Positions 24,287 through 35,910 of a stretch of 64,000 bases of DNA are shown in pieces. Numbering within the stretch: position 1 is the first letter of the stretch; the number at the start of each line of letters is the position of its first letter. The notes below the pieces were generated by a model. That model did not search any database, was not told the DNA's origin, and was given only the letters and a program-made list of their open reading frames with translations. The position numbers and the translations under genes are program-made. The DNA comes from Pseudoneurospora amorphoporcata (taxonomy: Eukaryota > Ascomycota > Sordariomycetes > Sordariales > Sordariaceae): positions 186,001 to 250,000 of the forward strand of contig MU859067.1 in the NCBI GenBank assembly GCA_033297205.1, given 5' to 3'.

Positions 24287-25566
24287 GGATGTTGGTTTGG
24301 GGAAGGCGAGGTTTAGGCTTAGAATCGAGCCTGTCGATTTGGATGTTTCATACTGAATGTATCACGGTACTGTACTTGACCTTTCATTGTCGTCTTGTTG
24401 AATTGGAAGTGCTTTTTAACCAGAGCCCATAGATCATTGGAGAAGTATCTCTTGTTTGAGTTTATTATTATAAGCCTCGAATACCCTAAAATCGAGTGTC
24501 ATGTGGTGTATGCGTTTGTCAGGCCACTCATGGTGTTAACCTTCCTGATGGGTTCGTGAAGTCTGCACAAAGAGTTCCTCAGTCGTAGATCGAGAACTCT
24601 CCTAGAACTTGTAAGCAGGTAGCAACCTGGATCTCGAAAGCTTGTCTAGTTCTTGGGTAACTTTCCGACATTTGCTTCAGAACCTTGAGTGAAAACAATG
24701 ACGAGAGTCTTCGATGTTTCGTACCTTTTGTTTCGATAACAATACGACTATCACCCACAACAGGTGTGTTGTAGCATGCTACCCCTTCGCTTCGCTAACA
24801 TCTATGTCCGGCTTCAGTTGGGTAACAGTCTGGTTTCACAACTACAGGGCTGTTAGCACTCTGCGTCTCAGGTTTCTGGATCCTCACCTTGGCACCAGTG
24901 CTTCAACACCGTCATGGAGACATGGAACTCTTAGGATAAAGGAAAAAGACTATGCCGACACGGAAGGAGAACGGATGGCCCAAGGTGTGAGTGGGAGCGG
25001 GACTGCGGGAGGCTTTCATCCCGGGATTCTGGATGTCTGTCGACAACCCCCGACTCATCCCATCTTCTCTCCTGCCACACGAGGACCAAGGATGTTTGGA
25101 TCTCGGATCTTACCTGTATCTGGCTGTCCATCAAGTTGTTTCCCATGCTTCCCCTACGCTTAGCCGCTGCTTCTCGAACTATCTTGAGACAGTGACCCCT
25201 TTCCGGTAGCTTCTTCCATGGCATGCCACGTGCTTCTTGGAGGGGAAGTACCCATGGCAGATTTCGTTGAGGAGGTCCGGACTCATATACCCAACTTTTG
25301 CTGTCCAGCTTGTCGTGTTTTTGCTCCTTCATATCTTCATCTATCTTCAAATCCATGGATTAGAGTTCAGTTGGCTGTTTTCGATTGCTTCTTTCTCTTT
25401 TTCTCCTGAGTGCTTGCACTCCGTTCTTTTCGTTACTGCTGGACAGTTTACTTTGCTGTTAATTTCGATATACCGCTTCATTCGACCTGGAAGATCCCAG
25501 ACCACGTTCGCCAATCGCCCATTGTAACGGCGTCCACTCATAAGTTGAAGGAAAGGAAAAGCCATA
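24287..25566. other. Intergenic region upstream of the GPI-protein gene
   Basis: About 1.3 kb with no supported gene. An open frame of 149 codons at 24714 lacks any recognisable feature. The CT-rich tract at about 25320-25440 is typical of transcription start regions of highly expressed fungal genes. Confidence 0.5.
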
Positions 25567-26885
25567 ATGCAGTACTCAACCAGAAACCTCGCGGCCTGTC
25601 TCCTGGCCATCTATGCCCAAGAGACTTTCGCCAGACTACAAGATATTCCAGCCCAGAGTTCTAGTGTTGAAGTCGGCGTGAGCAGCGAGGCTTCGGCAAT
25701 TCCAATCGCGACATCTGCTATCGGCTTCAGCGTTGCTCCCGATACTACAATAGCGTCAGAGGTTCTGGTCAGCAGTTCCTCAGAATCCATTGCTACCTCC
25801 CCTGCCTCAGATCCTGCTGCAAGCGGGTTGCGGCCGCTTCCAGGGCTGCAAACTGAGGAAGCTGGCCCATTGGCACCTCTCCCAGGACTTGCCAGCGACA
25901 TACCACCGGTAGCTGTACCAACAGCGATTGCGGGAGGCGCAGCAGTTGTTGACAAGACCATGGGGGTAACTTCGGAGGCGGCAACACCTGCCGAAACATC
26001 AGTGTCTCTGAAACCTCTTCCTGGCCATGCTTCATCGGTATGTTGAAACTGATCCCCCGTGAAGAGAAAACCGCATCTGACTTCTTATAGGCCGTGGATG
26101 AGGCAGCTTCCCTGGCACGCCTGGTTACCACGACCAGTGAGCTTATCCCTCTTTCCCCAGAGACTTCAACGACTGCCGAAGCATCAGTAGTGTCTCTGGT
26201 TCAGTCCACTACAGAAGTCACTTCAGCTGCCACATCAACCCTCGAGCTGTCAAGCCTTATCTCCTCGAGCACTGCCGTCGCTGAGGCCTCAGCTTTTCCT
26301 AGCTCTGTTGCACTCGAGACGACAGCAACCGAGGCAGGCACGACTGAAACAGCCGCTGCCGACGCGCCATCGACGGATGCCACCAGCGGCTTCCTCACCT
26401 CAGTTCTCGCCGAGTCTTCCACCAGCCCTAGTTCCGCGGCCGCGAAGACAACCCGAGCCGCGATAGCCTCCCGTCCGTCCGGATTCTTCCCTATCACAAA
26501 CGCCACTGCTCCAGGAGCCAGCGGAGTCGCCGGAGGGAAGCCACACGGAACCGGTACAGCCCGTCAATCGCTGGTCACCGGGATCTCAAGTACATCTGGC
26601 ACTGGCGGCATCAGGTTCGGCAATTCGGCGCAGACTTCAGGGCTCTCATCTGCAATGACAACCAGCAGAGGCGGTTCAGGTAGCCTCACGACACTGACTA
26701 CCGTGTCGGATGGAATAACTCAGACGCTGGTGACGGCTATAGCGGCGCAGACGTCAGGCATCGCGCGAAACGCGTCGACTACTGCGACCACTGGATCGGA
26801 TTCAGGAGCCGGAAGGCCCATGGATATGGTGGGCGGTGCTTTGGTTGCTGGTGTTGCGGGCATGCTGGGCATGTTCTTGGTATGA
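25567..26885 (+). CDS. GPI-anchored Ser/Thr-rich cell-wall protein
   Basis: Exons 25567..26037 and 26091..26885 give 421 residues. The 53-bp phase-0 intron runs GTATGT...TTATAG. The N-terminus has a hydrophobic secretion signal (NLAACLLAIYAQETFA). The body is dominated by Ser, Thr, Ala and Val, as in heavily O-mannosylated wall proteins. A PLPG motif recurs three times in exon 1 (RPLPGLQ, APLPGLA, KPLPGHA). The C-terminus is a classic GPI signal: a small-residue site (SGAG), a short spacer, then the hydrophobic tail VGGALVAGVAGMLGMFLV. No enzymatic domain is visible. A structural or adhesin-like role at the cell surface is inferred. Confidence 0.8.
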
Positions 26886-27341
26886 GCGAACAGGCCATTG
26901 GCGTATGCCTTATGTAGCGTTGTGATTTAGTGGTGAGCGAAAGGGAACATTGCCAAAAACGAATAAAAAATAATATCCTTTGACCTGAAAGCTTTGAGAA
27001 AAGCGAGACATGTCGTATACATGCAAAGACGTGATGTCAACTGCTGAAGTGCAAGTGCCCCGATGGAAGTTGTTTACAGTTAAGAGGCCCCCCCTTTTCC
27101 TTCCAGAGGCGGGCATATTTTGGTTTAGTCTTGTAGGGTTAGGGTTAACCCCAACAGCCTGTCGCAATTCCGAGGCCGGGCATTCTGCCGTCTTGGTCCG
27201 CCCAGAATTGCAAGTTCACGATAGCTCAGGAATGGCAACTTCTTACCCCTCATTCATGGTGCCCCAAACGCGATAGCACTTGTTAAACTTGCGCATTAAC
27301 CCATATTTTCGTTGCCCAAGAAACTATCAACAACACGCAAA
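26886..27341. other. Intergenic region with telomere-like motif
   Basis: A 455-bp spacer. It holds the motif TAGGGTTAGGGTTA at 27134-27147, about 195 bp before the next ATG, and no coding sequence. Confidence 0.55.
27134..27147 (+). promoter_or_regulatory. Interstitial TTAGGG motif in promoter
   Basis: TAGGGTTAGGGTTA is two tandem units of the fungal telomere repeat, in the promoter of the CX9C gene. Tbf1/Rap1-class factors bind such motifs in some ascomycetes. Function here is inferred. Confidence 0.4.
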
Positions 27342-28518
27342 ATGGGCTGGCTCGATGGGTGGTTCGGGAGCTCCAGCAGTGACGAGTCAGATCCCCTGGG
27401 GAAGCTCGATCCCAAGCTCCGCGAGTTCCTTGCCCGGGAGTCCCCCGTCAAGTACACGACTCAGCATGAGCAGGAACAACAGCAGCGACAGCAACAATCA
27501 CAGGGCAGTACTCCAGCAAAGGCGCCCGTACCGACAGCGACAGCGAAGGTGTTAGCGTCCGACCAGTCACAACAAGAACAACAAACAGAACAACCAGCCG
27601 TACCACGCGCCTCCCTCTACCAAGATGGCCGCTACGCGCACCTATGGAAGAACTACCGGCCGCAGTACGAGATCGAGAACGAGACCAAGACGGACCATGA
27701 GAAACTGATGGACGTGCTGGAAGGGTTCAAGGAGCGCAAGGCGATGATTGGCAAGGCGGCGCTGGAGAACTGCGCCGAGGAGCAGCTGGATTGGAGCAAC
27801 TGTATGAAGTACGGCAGCTGGGCGGACCGCGCGACCATGTGTCGTGATACGGTGAGGAAGTTTGAGAGGTGCTATAATATGCAATCGGTACGTTCCATGT
27901 TGATGATGTCATGTTGTTCGGGGATAGTAAGCTACGGCAGAGTTGCGGAGTTGGGATTTACAGTTTGTTATTGCTGTCAGAGTTGCTAACCAACTTTCGT
28001 TGCCATAGAAACTCCTAAAAGCCCTAGGCTACCTCCAAACCTACAACCGCTCGCCTGAAGTCGACGAAGACATCCAAATGCACGCCGACGCTTTGTACCA
28101 CCGGATGCTCGACCAAGAAGCCGAGATCGAGAAGTGCAAAGCCGAGGGTCGGCCCGTCCCTGCGTTTCCGTCCCTATTCGAAAACAGCACCTACCAAATC
28201 CCCGTTTATCCGACTAAATCGCAGCCCGCAGCGGCAACATCAGCAGCAGGTACAGGAGAACCTGGTAAACAGGACCCTTACGAACCAAGCCAGGCCATTG
28301 TGGAGTCGTGGCAGGAGAAGCTGGCCGGCCTTCCGGAGACGGAACGCATGGCGGAAGAGGAGGCGCTTAGGGCTGAGCATAGGGCCAAGGCGATCGTGGC
28401 GAAGAATCTCCAGGAGTTGTGGAATGAGCAATCTAAGGAGAGAGAGCAGCGTAGGGCAGAGGGTAAGGAGACGATTGGAGACAAGATCAAGCGGGTTCTT
28501 GGAACGCCGGATTACTAA
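27342..28518 (+). CDS. emi1: Twin CX9C protein, DUF3128/EMI1-like
   Basis: Exons 27342..27887 and 28009..28518 give 351 residues. The 121-bp intron (GTACGT...CCATAG, branch TGCTAAC) is phase 0. After a Gln-rich low-complexity linker, the core domain has Cys144 and Cys154 exactly nine residues apart, then Cys167 and Cys177 also nine apart, forming a twin CX9C hairpin. This pattern and the surrounding sequence (QYEIENETK, LGYLQTYNRSPE) fit the DUF3128/EMI1 family. Twin CX9C proteins often fold by disulfides in the mitochondrial intermembrane space, but this family's role is not well defined. The C-terminal half is charged and helical (KAIVAKNLQELWNEQSKER). It is longer than yeast EMI1. Confidence 0.75.
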
Positions 28519-28849
28519 CCAGGGTTGACATTCCTGGGGGTTGAAGGGGAAGAGGATGCGATAAAACAACATGTTTCGGATGTAACAGTACGACTTGGAC
28601 AATAAGATATATTTTATGATATAAAGGGGCACAACCTCGACTACAAGGTACAGGTGTTTTGCTCAGACCCCTTCGAGGTAGCTAGGACATCGGTCCGTTT
28701 TCATGATCTACGCCAGTAGGTGCCCAAATACGTGGAGAGATAGGGATTGATATAGATAAACATATCGAGTTCGGGTCTATACACAGGTATCGCTTCTAGA
28801 GACGCCTTGTTCTGGTGCTGTCACTATGCCATTCAAGTCATGAACCCAT
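28519..28849. other. Convergent 3' region
   Basis: AT-rich 331-bp spacer between two converging genes. It should contain both 3' UTRs; no gene is seen. Confidence 0.55.
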
Positions 28850-31270
28850 CTACCTGCCCTCTAAAACACTTGCCGCTCGCTCCAAAAACGCATTGAAATC
28901 CTTGATCTGCTTTAATGGCCCACCGTCGTTACCCTTGTTGCACACCTCGCCCGATACTCTACTAATGAGGAACTCCAGATTCGCCAGGTCTGTCATCTTC
29001 TGCTCCGCTGGGGACAGGTCGGGAGCTGCCTGCCCTCTTTCCACCGCGAGGTCGATGTCATGCATAGCAGAAGAGAGCGATATGTGCCGCTGGTAGCAAA
29101 GAACAAAGTCAGTTTGAACTGCATTGGAATCAACATTGAGAGCAGGGATGCGGAAAAAAAACCTTACCAAAGCCTCCTTGCTATCCACCTCATGTTTGAT
29201 CCTTATAGCATCCATTCTCAACGAAACCTGATCTCTCTCGGCGCGTATCCTCAAGATCTCCTCTCTCAACACCAGCTTCTCCTTCTGCACCACCTTCACC
29301 CGCTTGCGTAAGGCGTGGAGTGTATCAAGAGCGATGGTATGTTCCAGTAGCCTGGTTCTCAGCTCCTCCTGGAACGCCTCCATGGTCCGGAATTTGGTCT
29401 TTTGTTCCCTCTTTGTTGCTGCATCATCCGCAGCTCGGGCTCGTTCCTCCAGCCTGGCTAGGAACCCGGCAATAAGACCCTCGCATAGTTCGGAGAGGAC
29501 GTCAATCGCGTTGACGCCGGCTCTGTTCGCAAAGGGAATCTCGGCGCCGAGAACGCTGGCATTGAGTTCGTCGGGGCCATCGCTGGCTCTGGGCGGCTTT
29601 GTGAAGCGTTGGACGGTAATTGGAACGGCTTCCGCTTTCCCTCCCTTTCCTTCGTCCTCTGCACCATCCTTCTTGGCTGTCTTCCTGCCCTTCTTCGGCT
29701 TCGGGGGATTCTGAGTGGTAGGTTTGCGGCTGGAGGATGGTTTTTGTGGTTTCATTTGCTTCTGTGGTATCTTGGGAGGGCTAGGTATTGGAGTAGGCGC
29801 GCGCTGAACCCTTTCCCGTCGTACTTTGGTTTGTTCTTGTTGGGTCGTATCAGCTGGCTCAGCTTGTCTGCGGCGTCGCTTTGGCTGAGGCTCCTCCTCA
29901 GATGGTCTGGTCTCCGACTGCGGGGATGGTGTAGGAACCGCTCGTCTAGGACGCTTGCGGCCGACAACTTTAGTAGCTTCCTTGTCGCTGATTTCCCGAG
30001 CCTTTTCAGCGTCCTCTCCCTGGTCCCTATTCTTCCTCCTCTGCCTGCTGGGGCGCTCGGTTTCGACGCCTTCGTCTTCTGCACGCTCAGCACTGCGGGT
30101 ATCTGATTGTCTGTCACCTGCCTCCGACGCTGACTCGTCCTCCCTCTCGGCTCCGGCCCGCCGCGCTTCTTTCGACGGCGAGGGCTCTTCGCCTAGATCT
30201 TGGCTCGCCACACTTTCAGGCGGACTGCTACCTGAGAGTCTTGTGCTCCTCCGCGTTTCCGCCGCCACCCTCTTAGTAAACAATTCTCCACTCTTCCGTG
30301 ATGCCGCACGCTCAAGAGGAGAGGATTGCTCTGGCACTTGTTCAGTTCCATCATCCAAGTCCTCCAAAACCCGCTGGAGTAACGCGCTAGACCCATGGAC
30401 TGCGCTCCCAGGTTCGCCAACCTGTAATGGTCGACGTCTTCCGCTTCCAGGAGCATCGGCCGGGCTCTCGTCCACCTCTTCCGTCAGAGTATTCGGGGAA
30501 ACATAGCGAGGCCGGCGGTGTGCTTTCGACGCGCTACTTATTGGTTGTGGCGATGGCAGCGGTTCGGGTGATTTCAAATGCTGATGCGACTGTGGCTGGG
30601 CTGGGCTAGAGCGTTCATCGACTACCGGCGACGTCGCAGACACTTGCCCCTGTTCCGCCCGCGCGGGAGGACTGCGTCGTAAACCAGAGGGGCGTTCTCG
30701 TGTTGGGAGCTCGTTGATGACGCCATGTGCTTCTTTGCTGCTGCGGGCAGAAAGATCGTTCGTTTCGGGGGAGCGCGACCGAGCTGACGCAGCTGAAGGG
30801 CTCGTAGCTCGAGGTTGTGGCGGGTGGAGCTGTGTATGTATTCCAGCTATCGATATTGCCGATTGGGGGCTTCTGTGACTCCTCTTGACAGACGTGTTGG
30901 ATGTTGGCCGTGTCGATACCGGTGCAGCTACAGGCTGTGCCTCTACCGTAGAAGCTGGAGCAAGAGCCGTATCTGGCGACTTTGTTGGCGAAGACGCTTC
31001 ATCGTGACCTGTGGGCTCTTCCGATGAGGGTTCCTCTACGGGTAGAGGGATCTCGAAATTGAAAGAGGTATCGGCAACCTGGTGAGAACTGTTTTGAGTG
31101 TCATTAGAAATCGGGAGCCGTCTTGTGACAGAATTGATGCAGAAAGACAGGATATCGTCAACTTACTGCGCCCCGCGCATGCGCTCTTGCATGCGCTCCT
31201 GCCGACCTTGGCTCAGGTCAGTCTATCACCAACTGATGCATTCTGGACTAAGAGGCTTACTGGTCGCCAT
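28850..31270 (-). CDS. ame1: CENP-U/Ame1-like inner kinetochore protein
   Basis: Exons 31270..31261 (10 nt), 31206..31167 (40 nt), 31088..29168 and 29089..28850 give 736 residues. The short first exons were placed by splice signals and yield MATSRQERMQERMRGAHSHQ, entering the main frame at VADTSF. The last intron (29090..29167) is 78 nt, stop-free and in frame, so an unspliced reading gives a false 26-residue insert. The first 400 residues are disordered, with many Pro, Ser, Arg and Lys and AT-hook-like basic stretches (GRKRPRRAV, KRRRRQ). The conserved C-terminal part begins near VQRFTKPP and contains PFANRAGVNAIDVLSELCE, then coiled coils. This fits the CENP-U/Ame1 (Mis17) family of the COMA-type inner kinetochore. 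Function is assigned from recalled family motifs. Confidence 0.7.
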
Positions 31271-31933
31271 GGCTTCGAGAAAGGAATCAATCCTTCACTG
31301 GAGCGGATCACATTATTAGGTGTGGAAGCTGTGTTGGAGGCCCGCCGATAGCTTCGAGTGGCGCGGGTGTGATGGTGGCGAAAAGAAGAGCTTGAAGAGT
31401 TCAATTGACGACACTGGAACGCGCTGGATAATTGACGGGACGCGACACTGAGGTAGACGGCTTGGCATTACAGTGGATGCTCTGGCATTGGCAGGCTGCT
31501 CGCTGCAAACAGATCCAGGGCATCTCCCGTCTTTGGGGGTGTTTCCCCGCAACCGCCAAGCTTTTAGAAGCTGCGCCTGGCCGCCTGCACTTTACCTTCC
31601 CGTGGAGTGTGGCTGTTGCCAAGCATTTGACCCCTGAAGACCCCGAGTCCCTAGTTCAGCCTCAAGAGTCACAGCGAAACCTCAACCAAAATAACAACAA
31701 CACCAACCATCGGATGATGACGATCTGTCAATGGTTTATCTTTCTTTATACAATGGAAGTTCATGATCCTTCAAGAACTAGACATGGTTTACACATAACG
31801 AGGGTTTCGTTGTATCCTGTTGATGGTCTAACGGTCTAACCTCGCTCCTCTTCAAGTCTACCAGCCCGCTTGACTTTACTTCATTGTCATCTGGAGGGTA
31901 TCAATTTTTTGGTTCTTCCGCCGCCACTGTTCT
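31271..31933. other. Intergenic region between two minus-strand genes
   Basis: This holds the promoter and leader of the CENP-U-like gene and the LicD 3' UTR. A 135-codon plus-strand frame at 31432 has no supporting feature. Confidence 0.5.
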
Positions 31934-33210
31934 TCATCGGTTCGATAACTTTGGCGCCCATTCCATTGTGACCTCGTCAAATACGTGGCTGCAAGTTCGT
32001 TAGCTTGCAAGGTTATCCAAGATAGGAGGAGCGTAGGGTGCACATACTTGGCAAAGTCTTTCAAGGTAAGTGACCAGTCACCATACTCTTTCATAAGCAA
32101 GTCTTTATAGCGGTACGGAATCTTGGCCGCAACTCCTTCGAAGATGGTGTCCCGCAATGGGAAGATGTAGGTATCCTATTATCGTCAGTCATTGTTACCA
32201 CTCTTCACTGACATGGCAATATAGATACTTACCCGAAACTCGTGGCCATCTTTACAGCTCATCATGCCTTGTCCTGATAGGTGCGTCAGATTGTACCGGG
32301 CAGTTGTGATGTCGATAAACAATCCAGACTCAGTGTCGATCCACCTGGCGTCGATGACATTCCTCCAGTCCGACTGGTCTCCATTGGAGAAGTTAGGGTT
32401 GACCTCCAACATGTAGTTCCGGCCGGCCGGTAACCTCGGCGTTTTATAATGAAAGACGGACATGTTGTAGTAGGTCGCTAGGAAGTACATGCTGGGCTCG
32501 GTGACTTGTACGTCGACATCCGAGTCCCACGGCATGATCTGCGTACATGTCAGTTCCAACGACCGTCACGAGCGAAAAAAAAAAGGTCGGTTATACCTGC
32601 TTGTTCCACCACCACCCCAGCAGGCTGCCATGCATAAGCCAGGTCTCGATGCCTAGGTCTTTCATTGTTTCAAGGAATGTCCGAACAAGATTCTTCAGCG
32701 CTGCCTTTTGTTCCTGGTAGCCGAGCGCTTTCTCGGCAAACCTGCGCCAAAGGCATCAGTATCGCTCATGTACCGCGACTGCCAGGTCAAGGGGAGATGT
32801 ATCTTACCGCCCATCATAGTGTGGGTCGAAGCTACACGATGGATACAAGTTAACTGACGAGCTCTGCTGTTTACCTGTTACAAGCGGTGTTTCTCTTACG
32901 TTGATTCGTCTGTTCGGGTTGGTCAGTGTTCTGTTTTCAATATTATCCCACCCCAGGCCAAGGCAGAAAATCTGACACTTGACAGTTTCTAGAGGCAAGC
33001 TCCCCAAAACTGTGGACATCTTGACCGTGGTGCCTTCTTTATGTTTTGGGTTTACATACGGAAATATTTCTGGGGAGGATCGCCAGCCTTCCCGCTCATA
33101 TCCTTACGGTCCGTCGTGTCCAATATCGTAAGGGCATCTTGGGGCTCCAAAGGCGCAGATGTGCTTAGAGAACACAGCGTCGCTACAACGAGTAGCCGAT
33201 TTGGAAGCAT
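31934..33210 (-). CDS. Secretory LicD-domain (nucleotidyltransferase-fold) protein
   Basis: Seven exons: 33210..33060, 32909..32900, 32831..32808, 32741..32597, 32538..32233, 32175..32048 and 31988..31934, giving 272 residues. The N-terminal signal is MLPNRLLVVATLCSLSTSA. LicD landmarks appear in order: KYFHESTFDPHYDGRFAE, WLMHGSLLGWWWN, the metal-binding core MPWDSDVDVQV, CKDGHEFR, YIFPLRDTIFEG, IPYRYKDLLMKEYG and HVFDE. Exon 2 is a 10-nt microexon encoding only part of HEST; without it the motif and frame are lost. LicD/fukutin-like proteins transfer phosphocholine or other phospho-groups to glycans; in fungi they are related to mannose phosphorylation. The substrate here is unknown. Action in the secretory lumen is inferred from the signal. 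Confidence 0.85.
32900..32909 (-). other. 10-nt microexon of the LicD gene
   Basis: ACGAATCAAC is flanked by CGAACAG upstream and GTAAGAG downstream (minus strand). It is the only segment that joins KYF to FDPHYDGR in frame while creating the family motif HEST. The flanking introns are 150 bp and 68 bp. Confidence 0.75.
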
Positions 33211-35910
33211 TTTCGTCTGCCCTCGAGATTGAACAGAAAGAAGAAAGGATACGCTAGGATGTATAAGAGGAAAACAAGGAGAAGGAATATGGAGAGATAC
33301 GAGGTCAATTTTCAAAGGTCATACAGAGATTATCTATACTGTCACTGACGTAGGGCAAGGGGTGTCAAGGAGTGATATGGCTGTGATACCCGTGCCACGC
33401 CCCCAGTGGCACGGGTAACTGAAGGAAGAGGCCGGCGGGTAGGTACACTCAAGGCCCATAGATATTTCTTACTTGAGGTTGCAAGGGTTCGGTAAGGTAT
33501 CGTCGGAGTTTCCCCCGTTGTGCATGACTACCCATGACATTGGATGGCCCCACACATTGGGGAGCCGAGAAAGCGGGATGCAAGTACTGGTGACGCGTCC
33601 CATGTTCGGGCATGTTGGAAGCAGTGACCGGGGCTCATCGGGGTCAGTAAACGCCGACCAGAAAGGTCTGGCGGATCCGGAAGATGAAAGAGGGAGTAGA
33701 TGAAGCGCGGAGGGAGTATGGTCGATGCGTCTAATGTGGGCTAGTCTGAGCTGGACTGTTTTCGTGATGTAAAACGGGATCTGAAAGACGCAAAAACTTA
33801 CCTCTAAAGCATTTTAGGTGAAACTAAAATTCTCCATTCAGTTCAAGCAAGACTAGGAATTTGGAAATGGCACAATACTTACTAACCCACCGACCCTGGA
33901 AGCAGAGACGAGCCGTCTGAGCTGGGTATCCCAGCCCAGCTCTTTCTAGAGTTCCAATCTTCTAGAAATAGAGGGGGAAGGAGCACACTACATCGCGACA
34001 ACAAATAGGTCGAGAAGCTTCAACACTAAAACTGCTTCCTGAGCATCTCTCACCCAAACTTGTTTCTCGGGCCGGAGGATGAGGCATAGGTGTGCGTGAT
34101 CAGACTCGGTATCTGTCAGAGTTTGTCTGCATTTGCTTTCCAGCTTGTGTTCTCGGCCCCATCAAGGGTCGTAGCCCCCATGTTACCCCAGATCTGCCAG
34201 AAAAGGTTTGATATCGTCGATCAATGGAAGCTAGGGAACGACGCCGGCTTGGTTGAATCGGTTGTCCCGCAATCACGCCCATGTCGTCCGTGGCCAATGG
34301 GGGCAGGCACAATTGACGAGATCAAAAGGTCGTTATCACACCTACCGCATCTAGACTGTTCAGCTCGTGGACCAGTGCTCCTTCACCTTAGTGTTGGCGG
34401 GAACATGGACGGCACGTCAGGTTCCCGATGACCACATGCGCAGGCGATAGATGCGCCGCCGTAGATAGATGGTGGCGTCGGCGACCAAACGACGTCCATT
34501 CATAACCCGAACAGGAAGCCGTCTTCTCAAACTTCGGCTCGTGATCTGCAGAGAGCATAGACGGAGGGTGTTGATATCTACGCGCGGAGTTTAAAGATAA
34601 CTTGGGAATAGCGTCGGGCTTCAGCATGCGGGCCGGCCGTTGTATGATGGTTTCGAAAGCTTGTGAAAGCTTGTACCTGATCAGTCCCCAACCCCTGTAG
34701 CTTACGTGTTCACACACCCCTCCGATGGCCGGTAACGGCCCGTCTTCCTGGGATGGAATGCGCGGCCTACGCGGATCATCATTTCCATTCACAAGAAGCG
34801 GTAGCTTGCGATTCTTTCAAAGACGAGACGGAGCAAGGGTAAGGGATGTTGCTCAACTTATATTATGTCGCTATTCTTCTCTTCCATCTCAAATCTCTTG
34901 GTTCGACAGGTCCTTATGGCCCTTGGAAACTGGACTTGAGGTTGTTACATGAACATGTGGGGAGCAGGGAGAAACAGATCCCATCATCGTTGGGCGAAGT
35001 TCACTAACATCCATCTCACAATGGCCGAGAGAGAGGCTTTGACGCATCTCGTTTGGATTTTCAGAAAAGGACAGCAGAAGTCATCATCGAAGTTCCCGCG
35101 GGTATCGAGTTCCTTTGCATTGTGAAAATGAATCCTAAAAAATGTGAGAAGGGGAGAAAAAAAGGTAAAAGAGAGGGCAAAGCCACGGCTCGAATGGTTC
35201 AAGTAGAGGTATACTCGACCACAGGCTCTTGAGGTGTTAGTAACATGCTGAGGTGCTCCTTTATAAACTGCAACGTGATTCCATATGCGCCTTGGACAAC
35301 CATTGGAACTGGGCAGTCAAAAAAGCCCATCGGAGCCCGTCAAGTTGAAGTGAAGGAACGACGAGAAACACAACGAATGTATAAAAAGATGCCCTGGTCA
35401 CAGGTTCATGCTTAGCTCCTTTGAACAGCGGTGCAGGGATGTTAGCGGTACCTTCCACCTCAACAGCCCTGAAACCGAAACCAAACAAGTCAAGAGCTAG
35501 TTACGTACCTCTGCATCTGCTGTGCCTTTTCGCGGGGCTCAGCTGCACACACTAGAACTACAGCTGCCTGGGTCACGTCTCAGCCGCCCGAGCTTCAATT
35601 TCCTTTTTCATGGATCCCTTTCTGGCCGCTTGACAAAAACAACTTCCCGCTATCGTCCGTTCATGTTATTGTTGTTGTCGACAGCACGAGCAAACGCAGC
35701 AAACCCCGCAACACCCCCAGGCCCGAGCACCTCTACGGCTTACCCCACCGAGTCCACCTCCAGTATAAGTGTGATATCGTGATACGTCACTCCGCCGGCG
35801 ACGTCCGGAATCGACTCGAACATCCTCACTTCAACCCCCCAGAGAGCATCTATCTGCTGGCAGCTTCACGCAAAAATACTCCGGCGCGAGTATAGTGCCC
35901 GCCGAACAAG
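33211..35910. other. Long divergent intergenic region, LicD to ERD2-like gene
   Basis: About 2.7 kb without a supported gene. A perfect inverted repeat lies at 33388-33416, near the LicD start. Frames up to 134 codons on both strands have no domain. A short CT-rich segment and a 39-codon frame near 35662-35781 lie in the likely leader of the ERD2-like gene. Confidence 0.5.
33388..33416. repeat. Perfect 11-bp inverted repeat upstream of the LicD gene
   Basis: ACCCGTGCCAC and GTGGCACGGGT are perfect inverted arms around a 7-nt GC-rich spacer, about 180 bp upstream of the LicD ATG. It could be a dimeric factor site in the promoter or leader. Confidence 0.7.

Noticed and set aside
24714..25163. 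149-codon plus-strand frame
   Set aside because: No coding signature, no splice partner and no homology I can recognise.
21169..26885. Secondary-metabolite or chitin-degradation cluster
   Set aside because: Chitinase, GPI protein and membrane protein are adjacent, but no synthase, transporter or pathway regulator accompanies them.
27134..27147. True telomere or chromosome end
   Set aside because: Only two TTAGGG units, with normal genes on both sides.
29304..30106. Plus-strand frames of 136 and 165 codons
   Set aside because: They shadow the long exon of the CENP-U-like gene, whose sense frame has family motifs.
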